Shown here piece after piece: positions 6,997-13,777 of a stretch of 21,297 nucleotides of DNA (the stretch's first letter is position 1; each line of letters starts with the position of its first letter). The translations under genes and the position numbers were made by a program. The stretch is from DAOMOD01 sp035444205. Its GTDB lineage: Bacteria > Pseudomonadota > Gammaproteobacteria > Xanthomonadales > BPKI01. Below the pieces are notes generated by a model. It was not told the DNA's origin. It did not search any database and saw only the letters and a list, made by a program, of their open reading frames with translations. Location: assembly GCA_035444205.1 (NCBI GenBank), contig DAOMOD010000058.1, forward strand, positions 1 to 21,297, written 5' to 3'.

Positions 6997-8406
6997 ATGA
7001 CCACCCGCACCCGTTTCGCCCCCAGCCCCACCGGCTACCTTCATATCGGCGGCGCGCGCACCGCGCTGTACTGCTGGCTGGAGGCGCGGCGTCGTGGTGG
7101 GCAGTTCATCCTGCGCATCGAGGATACCGATCGGGAACGCAGCACCCAGGCGGCGCTGGATGCCATTCTCGACGGTATGGCCTGGCTGGGTCTGGATCAC
7201 GACGAGGGCCCGTACTACCAGACGCTGCGCATGGACCGCTACCGCGAGGTCGCGGAGGACCTTCTGAAGGCAGGCAAGGCCTACTGGGCCTACGAGACCC
7301 GCGAAGAGATCGAGGCCATGCGCGCAAAGGCCATGGATGAAGGCCTGAAGCCGCGCTACAACGGCTACTACCGCGACCGCAACGAGCCCTGGCGCGAGGA
7401 TCCGAACCGGGTGCTGCGCTTCAAGAGCCCGACCTCCGGCGCAGTGGTGTTTCATGATCGCGTCAAGGGCCGCATCGAGTGGAGCAATGAGGAACTCGAC
7501 GACCTCGTGCTGATCCGCTCCGACGGCTATCCCACCTACAACTTCGCCGTGGTCGTCGACGACATCGACATGAAGATCACCGATGTCATCCGTGGCGACG
7601 ACCACGTCAACAACACGCCGCGCCAGATAAACATCTATGAGGCGCTCGGCGAACGCGTGCCGGCATACTCGCACCTGCCGATGATCCTGGGGCCGGACGG
7701 CGCCAAGCTGAGCAAGCGCCACGGTGCGGTCAGCGTCATGCAGTACCGCGACGACGGTTTCCTGCCGCATGCTCTGCTCAACTACCTGGTACGCCTGGGC
7801 TGGTCGCATGGCGATCAGGAGGTGTTTACCCGCGAGGAAATGATTGCGCTGTTCGCCATCGATGATGTCAACACCTCGGCGGCTCGTTTCGACATCGACA
7901 AGCTGAGCTGGCTCAACCAGCACTGGTTCAAGCATTCCGATCCGGCCGAGGTTGCCCCCCACCTGGAATGGCACCTGCGCGACCAGGGGCTCGATCCAGC
8001 CGCGGGTCCCGATCCGAAGGACGTGGTGGTGGCGCTGGCCGATCGCGTGAAGACGCTCAGGGACATGGCGGAACGTGCACGCGTCTGGTACCGCGCGCTC
8101 GATGGCTACGACGCCGATGCCTTCGCCAAGCACCTGGGCGATGCCGCGCGTGCACCGCTGGCACGTGTGCGTGAGGCGTTGGCCAAGCTGAAGACCTGGG
8201 ACCCGCCGTCCATCGACGGTGCGCTGCGCGAGGTGGCCGAATCGCTGCAGATTGGTCTGGGCAAGATCGCCCAGCCCTTGCGCGTGGCCATGACCGGGAC
8301 CCAGGTCAGCCCGTCGATCGACCACACCGTATACCTTGCCGGCCGCGACCGTGCATTGGAACGCATCGACGCCGCCATCGAGGAGATTCTCAAGCGTCAG
8401 GCGTGA
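6997..8406 (+). CDS. gltX: Glutamate--tRNA ligase
   Basis: This is a 469-residue class I aminoacyl-tRNA synthetase that charges tRNA-Glu in the cytoplasm. It has the HIGH-type motif PTGYLHIGGARTA (11-23), RIEDTD (40-45), the middle glutamyl domain with DDHVNNTPRQ (201-210), and KLSKR (237-241) as the KMSKS loop, followed by an all-helical anticodon-binding region. ATG 6997 begins MTTRTRFAPSPTG, the family's normal N-terminus; the frame is open further upstream, but only through the REP array. The E. coli zinc ligands (Cys98, Cys100, Cys125, His127) are replaced by A98, E100, Y125 and D127, so this is a zinc-free GltX. A weak -10-like TAGAAT lies at 6963-6968. Whether it also charges tRNA-Gln cannot be told by eye. 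Confidence 0.97.
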   Translation: MTTRTRFAPSPTGYLHIGGARTALYCWLEARRRGGQFILRIEDTDRERSTQAALDAILDGMAWLGLDHDEGPYYQTLRMDRYREVAEDLLKAGKAYWAYETREEIEAMRAKAMDEGLKPRYNGYYRDRNEPWREDPNRVLRFKSPTSGAVVFHDRVKGRIEWSNEELDDLVLIRSDGYPTYNFAVVVDDIDMKITDVIRGDDHVNNTPRQINIYEALGERVPAYSHLPMILGPDGAKLSKRHGAVSVMQYRDDGFLPHALLNYLVRLGWSHGDQEVFTREEMIALFAIDDVNTSAARFDIDKLSWLNQHWFKHSDPAEVAPHLEWHLRDQGLDPAAGPDPKDVVVALADRVKTLRDMAERARVWYRALDGYDADAFAKHLGDAARAPLARVREALAKLKTWDPPSIDGALREVAESLQIGLGKIAQPLRVAMTGTQVSPSIDHTVYLAGRDRALERIDAAIEEILKRQA

Positions 8407-8483
8407 GGGGTGCGGGGAGCAGGGAGCAGGCTCGACGTTTCTTCTCATTCCTCCCCCGCTTGCGGCCATCCTTCATTTCCCTA

Positions 8484-8506
8484 CCCCGCTCGCGGGGGAG
8501 GGGTAG
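8484..8506. repeat. GC-rich palindrome in gltX-zur gap
   Basis: CCCCGC-TC-GCGGGG (8484-8497) nested within CTACCCC (8481) and GGGGTAG (8500-8506). It resembles the C-rich/G-rich palindromes in the 205-465 repeat cluster. No T-run follows, so it is listed as a repeat and not as the gltX terminator. Confidence 0.45.
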
Positions 8507-8579
8507 GGGAGGGGGCAGGCTCCAGGCCTCTCCTCCTTCCTCTCCGGCCGCTTCGTCCTACCCTTTGGCCGGCGGGTGC

Positions 8580-8598
8580 TATAGTGTTTCATAAACAC
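8580..8598 (+). promoter_or_regulatory. Possible zur promoter -10 with overlapping palindrome
   Basis: TATAGT at 8580-8585 resembles a -10 box. It overlaps a perfect palindrome GTGTTT-CAT-AAACAC (8584-8598) that ends one base before the zur ATG. The position fits an autoregulatory operator, but the sequence is not a good Zur box. No -35 at normal spacing is obvious and no Shine-Dalgarno is present, so the transcript may be nearly leaderless. Confidence 0.35.
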
Positions 8599-8599
8599 C

Positions 8600-9073
8600 A
8601 TGGCCAACAGCACCTGCAGCGATCATCGGCACCATCACGACAGCGCCTCGTTTCTCGGCGAAGTGGAGGACGCGTGCCGATCCCGCGGGCTGCGTCTGAC
8701 GCCGATTCGGCGCCTCGTGCTTGAGCTGATCGCGCGTGCGAAGCGGCCGGTCAAGGCCTATGAGTTGCTCGACCAGCTCAAGGACCGGCACGCCGGCGCG
8801 GCGCCACCCACGATCTATCGCGCCCTGGAGTTCCTGCTCGAACACCGCTTTATCCACAAGCTGGAGTCGATCAACGCCTTCGTCGGCTGCCATCATCCGA
8901 GCCGGGAGCACCAGGCACCGTTTCTGATCTGCGACCGCTGCATGGCTACGGTGGAGTTGGCCGACGACCAGGTGGCCTCCATGCTGCAGCAACAGGCGCG
9001 CGAGCTTGGATTCGAGCCGGCAGGGCAGACCCTGGAAGTGCATGGAGTCTGTGCGGAGTGCAGCGCAGGGTGA
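8600..9073 (+). CDS. zur: Zinc uptake regulator, Fur family
   Basis: This is a 157-residue Fur-family repressor that binds DNA when loaded with zinc. After a His-rich N-terminus (HRHHH, 9-13) comes a winged-helix domain (RGLRLTPIRRLVLELI 29-44; APPTIYRALEFLL 68-80), then the dimer/metal domain. Two CxxC pairs form the structural zinc site (C111/C114 and C151/C154). H86, C97, H104 and E119 match the regulatory zinc ligands of E. coli Zur after an offset of 8-9, which favours Zur over Fur or PerR. It lies upstream of an overlapping zinc-carboxypeptidase-like gene and near zinc-uptake genes carrying Zur-box-like sites. ATG 8600 is chosen because it opens the family N-terminus and an apparent -10 lies just before it. 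Confidence 0.9.
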   Translation: MANSTCSDHRHHHDSASFLGEVEDACRSRGLRLTPIRRLVLELIARAKRPVKAYELLDQLKDRHAGAAPPTIYRALEFLLEHRFIHKLESINAFVGCHHPSREHQAPFLICDRCMATVELADDQVASMLQQQARELGFEPAGQTLEVHGVCAECSAG

Positions 9074-10683
9074 TCAAGCGTATGGCCGCCATCGGCGCAC
9101 TCCTGCTTGCGTCGAGTTCCGGCAACGGATCCGGTGAGCAACCGGGCGAGCGCTTTGGATTCGAGACCGACGCCGCTGCTCCCGTCGCGACGGATTCCGT
9201 CTTCGTCCCGACCCAAGGTGGCATGGCCACGTCGGACCGGCACGAGGATCCGGTGGCGGTCGACGATCCGCCCGGGGAGGGCTCGGACGAACTCCGCGAG
9301 CGCGACCCGGACGAAGTTGTCGATGAAGCGGCGAACATGCGGTCCGATGTCGGGCAAGACCGCACACCCGAAGTGCCAAGGACGCCGGAACCTGAGGACG
9401 CATCGGCGGAAACGATGCCGCCCGATGGCGCCCCTGACGATTCCGACGCGCGTTGGCTGCTTTTCATCTCGGAGTTCGATCCTGAGTTCGTGGGTCCGCC
9501 GACAGGGGCGAAGGCATCGCGCAGCGTGCTGCGAATGCTGGGCGAGGAGATCGAGCCCGGCCAGCGGCGCCATCTGTCCTGGAAGATCAGTGAGTCCTTC
9601 TCCGGCGAGGCACTGAGTACGCCGGTGCTGGTGGTGCACGGCGTCAACCCGGGACCGCGCCTGTGCATGACCGCGGCGGTACACGGCGACGAGTTGAACG
9701 GCGTCGAGATCGTGCGTCGGGTCATGAAGGACGTCGATGAGAAGCGCCTCGCGGGCGTGGTGATCGGCGTCCCCATCGTCAACCTTTTCGGCTTCAGTCG
9801 CGGCTCGCGCTACCTGCCCGACCGGCGCGATCTCAACCGCTTTTTCCCCGGCTCCCCGACAGGCAGTGTCGCTTCACGGATCGCCTACAGCCTGTTCAAC
9901 GGCATCATCTATGGCTGCGACGCACTGGTCGATATCCACACCGGTTCCTTCGATCGCAGCAATCTGCCACAGATCCGCGGCGATCTGACCATCCCCAGCG
10001 TGCTGGAACTGACGCGCAGTTTCGGCGCGACCGCAGTGCTGCATACGCCCGGGGAGCGCGGCATGCTGCGCCGCGCCGCCACCGACCGCGGCATCCCTGC
10101 GGTGACCTTCGAGGTGGGCTCGCCCTTGCGTCTGGAACCGGACGAGATCGCCCAGGGTGTGGCGGCCATCCAGACCCTGATGCAGCGCATGGGCATGACG
10201 CCGCGCCGCCGCGGCACGCGCAACGAACCGCAACCCTTCTACTACGAATCGCGCTGGATCCGTGCCACCGGTGGCGGCATGCTGTTCTCCGACGTGCGCC
10301 TGGGCGACCGCGTGCGCCCCGGACAGCGCCTCGGCCACATCATCGACCCGCTGCGCGAGCAGGAACGCGACATCGTTTCGCCGGTGCGCGGACGGATCAT
10401 CGGCATGGCCCAGAACCAGGTGGTACTGCCCGGGTTTGCGGCTTACCACATCGGCGTCGAAGCCAGCGAGGAGCAGGTGGTCGAGGAGGCGCAATCGCAG
10501 CGCAGCCTTGACTACGACGGCCCGCCCCCGGAACACGATCGCATGGAGCCCGCCATGGGCGACCCGCGCGACGACAGGGACGATTACGGGCCGCCGTACC
10601 TGGAAGGCGACGAGCCCGACGACGAGGACGGCGCGGATCCGCCTCCCGATGCCGGTGGCGAGGCGGGCACACCGACGGCGTAG
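9058..10683 (+). CDS. Succinylglutamate desuccinylase/aspartoacylase family protein with acidic extensions
   Basis: This is up to 541 residues from GTG 9058; GTG 9070 and ATG 9082 are alternatives. It overlaps the end of zur by 16 nt or less, so the two are probably translated from one message. The N-terminus (RRVIKRMAAIGALLLASSSG) looks like a signal or anchor sequence. Residues 27-170 are acidic, proline-rich and likely disordered. The catalytic domain (about 170-390) shows the AstE/AspA zinc site H209-G-D-E212 and H294 in VDIHTG, with the catalytic E352 in FEVGSP. A beta-barrel-like region follows (RPGQRLGHIIDP...VSPVRGRIIGM) and then an Asp/Glu/Pro-rich tail from about 490. The substrate is unknown. 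The family deacylates N-acyl amino acids, but an exported copy with acidic tails is unusual. The stop TAG lies in the GTAG of a REP unit. Confidence 0.8.
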   Translation: MQRRVIKRMAAIGALLLASSSGNGSGEQPGERFGFETDAAAPVATDSVFVPTQGGMATSDRHEDPVAVDDPPGEGSDELRERDPDEVVDEAANMRSDVGQDRTPEVPRTPEPEDASAETMPPDGAPDDSDARWLLFISEFDPEFVGPPTGAKASRSVLRMLGEEIEPGQRRHLSWKISESFSGEALSTPVLVVHGVNPGPRLCMTAAVHGDELNGVEIVRRVMKDVDEKRLAGVVIGVPIVNLFGFSRGSRYLPDRRDLNRFFPGSPTGSVASRIAYSLFNGIIYGCDALVDIHTGSFDRSNLPQIRGDLTIPSVLELTRSFGATAVLHTPGERGMLRRAATDRGIPAVTFEVGSPLRLEPDEIAQGVAAIQTLMQRMGMTPRRRGTRNEPQPFYYESRWIRATGGGMLFSDVRLGDRVRPGQRLGHIIDPLREQERDIVSPVRGRIIGMAQNQVVLPGFAAYHIGVEASEEQVVEEAQSQRSLDYDGPPPEHDRMEPAMGDPRDDRDDYGPPYLEGDEPDDEDGADPPPDAGGEAGTPTA

Positions 10684-10801
10684 TGCCGAGCCTGCTCGGC
10701 ACCGTGCGTTGCGGGTGGGTGTGAGGCCTGAGAGCGCAGCAAGCTACGCTCTACAACAGCGCAAGAGCAGTCGCTGTCGTAGTGCCGAGCCTGCTCGGCA
10801 C
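10680..10801. repeat. Three REP units between convergent genes
   Basis: GTAG-headed GTGCCGAGCCTGCTCGGCAC occurs twice, at 10683-10702 and 10782-10801, both plus orientation. Between them is an inverted unit, GAGCGCAGCAAGCTACGCTC (10732-10751) ending in CTAC (10754). The stems are 9 bp with 2-nt loops. They occupy the whole gap between two convergent genes and could act as bidirectional transcription or mRNA 3'-end structures, though no T-runs follow. Confidence 0.75.
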
Positions 10802-10815
10802 CCGGACAGCAGCCG

Positions 10816-12879
10816 CTAGAACCACGCCCGCACGCCGAAGCCGATGCCGCGGCCCGGTAGCGGTGCCTGCTCCTTGAGGAAGGAGGTATGCACGCGCGCC
10901 TCGCGGTCGGTGAGGTTGCGGCCGTCGAGGAACACTTCCCAGGCGCTGCCGTTGCTGTCGAAACGGTAGGCGAGGTTGGCGTTGACCAGGGTGTAGCCGC
11001 CGGTGGCTTCCTCGAACTCGGCGACGCGATCCTGCTTGTCGTATCGGATCGCTCCCAGCGATGCGCGCCAGCCGTCGCGACGCCAGTTCAGCGCCGCTCC
11101 GATACGCGGCCGCGCGATGCGCGGCAGGTCGTTGCCGTCGCGCAGGCTGCCGCGCACCGAGTCGGCCAGCAGGCGCAGGCGCCACAGGCCGCTGTCATGG
11201 TCGGCCAGGGTGATGTCGGCCTCCGCCTCGAAGCCGACGAAGCGGGCATCGGCCTGGGTCCACTGGCGCAGCGGCAGGCCGTCCTCGATCTCGTCGGTAT
11301 CGGCCAGAAAAATGAAGTCGTTGAAGCGGTTGTAGTAGGTGTTGAAGCGTGCGTCGAGGCGGTCGCTGTGGAAGTGCACGCCGAACTCGACCTGGTTGGC
11401 GCTCTCGCGTTGGAGGTTTGCATCGCCGACCTCGAAGCTTTGCGTGGCAATGTGTGGACCGTCCGAGAACAATTCTTCCGCGGTCGGCGCGCGTTGTGCA
11501 CGATCCAGGCCGAGCGACAGGTGCCAGGCCTCGGCGAGTTTCCAGATGGCGCCGGCCGAAACACTGAACAGCGAGTGGCGGGCGCGACCCGAGTCGTCGT
11601 CGAGGCGGATGCGCTGCTCGTCGAGACGGGCGCCGAACTCCAGCTTGATGGGATCGAAGTCCTTCTCCTCGATCACGAAGAAGCCGATCTCGCGGGTCAC
11701 CGAGGCCGGCACGAAGGCTTCCTCGCCGATGGCCTCGAAGTCGCGCCGGCCGTACTGCAGGCCGAGCGCACCACGCCATCCACCGTACGGTGCGTGCACC
11801 AGTTCGGCGCGGCCTTCCCAGGCCTTGTTGTAGAACTCGGTCTCGATCTCCTCGTCGCCGTCGTCCTCGATCTCGATCTCGAAATGGCGGTAGTCGTTGT
11901 AGGCGAGGCGGAAGTCGAGCGACTCGAAGCCGGAGAAGGGTTCGATCAGGCCGGCCTTGGCATCGAAGCGGTTCTGGCGCAGGTCGACGACGACTTCTTC
12001 CTCGTCGTGGTCGTCCTCGTCCTCGTCCTTGGGCCGCGCCAGACGCTTGCCGAAGTCGTGGTCATCGTCATCGTGATGCCCATGGCCGGGGATGCCGTAG
12101 CGGCTGCGGTAGGTGCTGACCGCCATGCCGGCGTAGGCGCTGTCGCCGAACCAGGTGAAACCCAGCGCGCCGCCGCGATTGCGTTGGGCGCTCCCTTCGA
12201 GACGGTCTGCGAGATCATCATCGTCGCCGTCATCGTGGCGGTCCGGGATGCGGTAATCGTTGGTGTCGCGGTAAAACGCGTCGGCGTGGAACGCCACGCT
12301 GCCCTTGCCGCCGTCGACACGGAACACGCCGGTCCGCTCATCGCTGACCGAATTGCCACGCACCTCGGCGCGACCGTTGAAGCCCTCGATCGGCGCTTCC
12401 GGCATGCGGCCGTCCACCACATTGACCACGCCGCCGATGGCGGAGGATCCGTACAGCAGTGTGGCCGGACCCTTCAGTACCTCGATGCGGTCGGCCAGGA
12501 AGGGTTCGATGCTGACGGCGTGATCGACGCTGACCGAGGACACGTCGAGAGAACCGAGACCGCTGGCCAGCACCTGCACGCGCGGCCCCTCCAGGCCGCG
12601 GATGATCGGCCGCCCGACGCCGGGTCCGAAGTAGCTCGACTGCACGCCGGACTCCTGTTCCAGCGTCTCGCCGAGGGTGGCCGACTTGCGATCGTCGAGG
12701 CGCTGGCCGCTGAGTACCGACACCGGCTGCACGATGTCATCGGCTGCCGGGCGCAAGGGCGAGGTGGTGACCAGCATCCTGTCGAGGCGCTCCGTCTCGT
12801 GATCGGCTTCCTCGGCGAAGGCCGGCGTCACGGCGATTCCGAGGATGACGGCAAGGGCGAGGCGGTTGCGCTGCTGCAT
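10816..12879 (-). CDS. ZnuD-like TonB-dependent zinc receptor
   Basis: This is a 687-residue outer-membrane TonB-dependent receptor, probably importing zinc. Signal peptide 1-22 (MQQRNRLALAVILGIAVTPAFA). The plug runs from about 30 to 155 with a TonB-box-like stretch (ERLDRMLVTTSP), GRPIIRGLEGPRVQVLASG, SVDHAVSIEPFLADRIEVLK and GPATLLYGSSAIGGVVNVVD, all highly typical of ZnuD. The barrel has long Asp/His-rich loops (RHDDGDDDDLADR; HGHHDDDDHDFGKR and a following DEDEDDHDEEE), as expected for metal capture. The C-terminus ends in ...GVRAWF, the terminal aromatic of outer-membrane barrels. A Zur-box-like site lies 28-50 nt upstream of the start. It lies downstream of the Zrg-type operon on the same strand, separated by REP elements. 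Zinc is inferred from family, box and context; copper or nickel are less likely. Confidence 0.9.
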   Translation of the reverse strand: MQQRNRLALAVILGIAVTPAFAEEADHETERLDRMLVTTSPLRPAADDIVQPVSVLSGQRLDDRKSATLGETLEQESGVQSSYFGPGVGRPIIRGLEGPRVQVLASGLGSLDVSSVSVDHAVSIEPFLADRIEVLKGPATLLYGSSAIGGVVNVVDGRMPEAPIEGFNGRAEVRGNSVSDERTGVFRVDGGKGSVAFHADAFYRDTNDYRIPDRHDDGDDDDLADRLEGSAQRNRGGALGFTWFGDSAYAGMAVSTYRSRYGIPGHGHHDDDDHDFGKRLARPKDEDEDDHDEEEVVVDLRQNRFDAKAGLIEPFSGFESLDFRLAYNDYRHFEIEIEDDGDEEIETEFYNKAWEGRAELVHAPYGGWRGALGLQYGRRDFEAIGEEAFVPASVTREIGFFVIEEKDFDPIKLEFGARLDEQRIRLDDDSGRARHSLFSVSAGAIWKLAEAWHLSLGLDRAQRAPTAEELFSDGPHIATQSFEVGDANLQRESANQVEFGVHFHSDRLDARFNTYYNRFNDFIFLADTDEIEDGLPLRQWTQADARFVGFEAEADITLADHDSGLWRLRLLADSVRGSLRDGNDLPRIARPRIGAALNWRRDGWRASLGAIRYDKQDRVAEFEEATGGYTLVNANLAYRFDSNGSAWEVFLDGRNLTDREARVHTSFLKEQAPLPGRGIGFGVRAWF

Positions 12880-12906
12880 GGCGAACTCCGGGCAATAAGG
12901 GCCGCT

Positions 12907-12929
12907 GAAAAGAAATACTATAACATTTC
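12907..12929 (-). promoter_or_regulatory. Zur box upstream of TonB receptor
   Basis: Read on the minus strand, the first half is a perfect GAAATGTTATA, one base then follows, and the second half TATTTCTTTTC matches the mirror half TATAACATTTC at 8 of 11 positions. A TATAGT -10-like sequence lies inside it, so zinc-loaded Zur would block the promoter. It is 27 nt upstream of the receptor's ATG. Confidence 0.82.
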
Positions 12930-13016
12930 ATCAAAGCCCGGAGCGCGTCCAATGCGGGTTCCGGCGGAGCCAGCCGCGGACGTGTTTCGGCAATTGTGCG
13001 TTGGCGCGCGACTACC

Positions 13017-13092
13017 GTAGGAGCCCACCCTGTGGGCGACAGGAGCACCACATCGAAGCAACGGCGCGGTCGCGCACGCGGTGCGCTCCTAC
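13017..13092. repeat. Bipartite REP element, family B copy 2 (76 nt)
   Basis: GTAGGAGC end with hairpin GCCCAC-CCT-GTGGGC, a spacer, then hairpin GCGCAC-GCG-GTGCGC and the end GCTCCTAC. The ends are inverted repeats of each other. It lies in the gap (12880-13291) between the TonB receptor and the DUF3299 gene. Confidence 0.8.
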
Positions 13093-13110
13093 AGGGGATT
13101 CAAGGCCGGC

Positions 13111-13240
13111 GTAGGAGCGGCGACAGCCGCGATCAGACGGTGCGTGGCCACCTGGCGACGGACGCGCGGTCGCGCGGTCGCGCACACGGTGCGCTCCTAC
13201 AGAAGATTCGTTGCCGGGGCAGGAGCGGTGACAGCCGCTA
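13111..13240. repeat. Bipartite REP element, family B variant (90 nt) plus half unit
   Basis: 13111-13200 starts GTAGGAGC with a GCGGC-GACA-GCCGC stem and ends with GCGCAC-ACG-GTGCGC and GCTCCTAC. It is longer than its relatives, partly through a tandem CGCGGTCG duplication. A degenerate left half (GCAGGAGCGG...CAGCCGC) follows at 13219-13240. Nothing else is recognisable in this gap. Confidence 0.75.
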
Positions 13241-13291
13241 TCCGGCGGTGCACGGCCGCCTGGAGACTGGGCTGCCCGGTGGTGACCGACG

Positions 13292-13777
13292 CTACTGGTA
13301 CAGGGTCACCGACTTGGCATCCAGCGTGTACGCCGACGACGCCATGTCGTTCTGCTGGGTTTCGATCTTCATCGTGCCTTCCACCCAGAAGGCGTCCCAG
13401 ATATCGGTCATGGGGATGGGGTCGGCCAGGCGTACCAGGACGATCTGGTTCGGCGGCGGCGGCGGCACGTGGATGCAGGCGCCGAAGTAGGGCACCAGGA
13501 AGAACTCCTTGAGCCTGCCCTCGGCATCGGTATCCAGCGGCACGATGTAGCCAGGCAGGCGCACGTCCTGGCCATCGAGTTCGGCGACGGTACGGAAGGA
13601 ACCGGTCTGTTCCATCCGGAACATGCCGCCGTGGTCGATGACCGGCGCGTTCATCAGGGCGTCGGCTTCGTCCTTGGGCATCATTTCCAGCCAGTCCAGC
13701 TCGCGGACTTCGGTGGCAGCGTGGGCAAGCAGGGCAAGGGGGATCAGCAGCAGGGCAAGCAGGCGGGTCATGGTCAT
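13292..13777 (-). CDS. DUF3299 domain protein, ZrgE-like
   Basis: This is 161 residues with a signal peptide at 1-20 (MTMTRLLALLLIPLALLAHA). The DUF3299 core shows LDWLEMMPKDE (28-38), VRLPGYIVPLD, then FFLVPYFGACIHVPPPPPNQ with a Cys/His pair (C-I-H) and a Pro run, and VEGTMKIE near the end. The role is not established; related proteins accompany the Zrg-type zinc ABC genes of Vibrio. Its ATG overlaps the permease stop by one base (TGATG), indicating translational coupling. It is the last gene of the operon. A longer open frame continues upstream of this start but is out of frame with the permease and is not real protein. The exported C-x-H motif could hold metal, by inference. Confidence 0.87.
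   Translation of the reverse strand: MTMTRLLALLLIPLALLAHAATEVRELDWLEMMPKDEADALMNAPVIDHGGMFRMEQTGSFRTVAELDGQDVRLPGYIVPLDTDAEGRLKEFFLVPYFGACIHVPPPPPNQIVLVRLADPIPMTDIWDAFWVEGTMKIETQQNDMASSAYTLDAKSVTLYQ

Noticed and set aside
6643..8469. 608-codon minus-strand open frame opposite gltX
   Set aside because: Antisense of a complete GltX and REP array with no recognisable domains.
8584..8598. Palindrome before zur as a Zur box
   Set aside because: Matches only about 8 of 22 consensus positions, so kept only as a possible operator of unknown factor.
10888..13020. 710-codon plus-strand open frame opposite the TonB receptor
   Set aside because: No domain, signal or ribosome site; it is the antisense of a clear receptor in GC-rich DNA.
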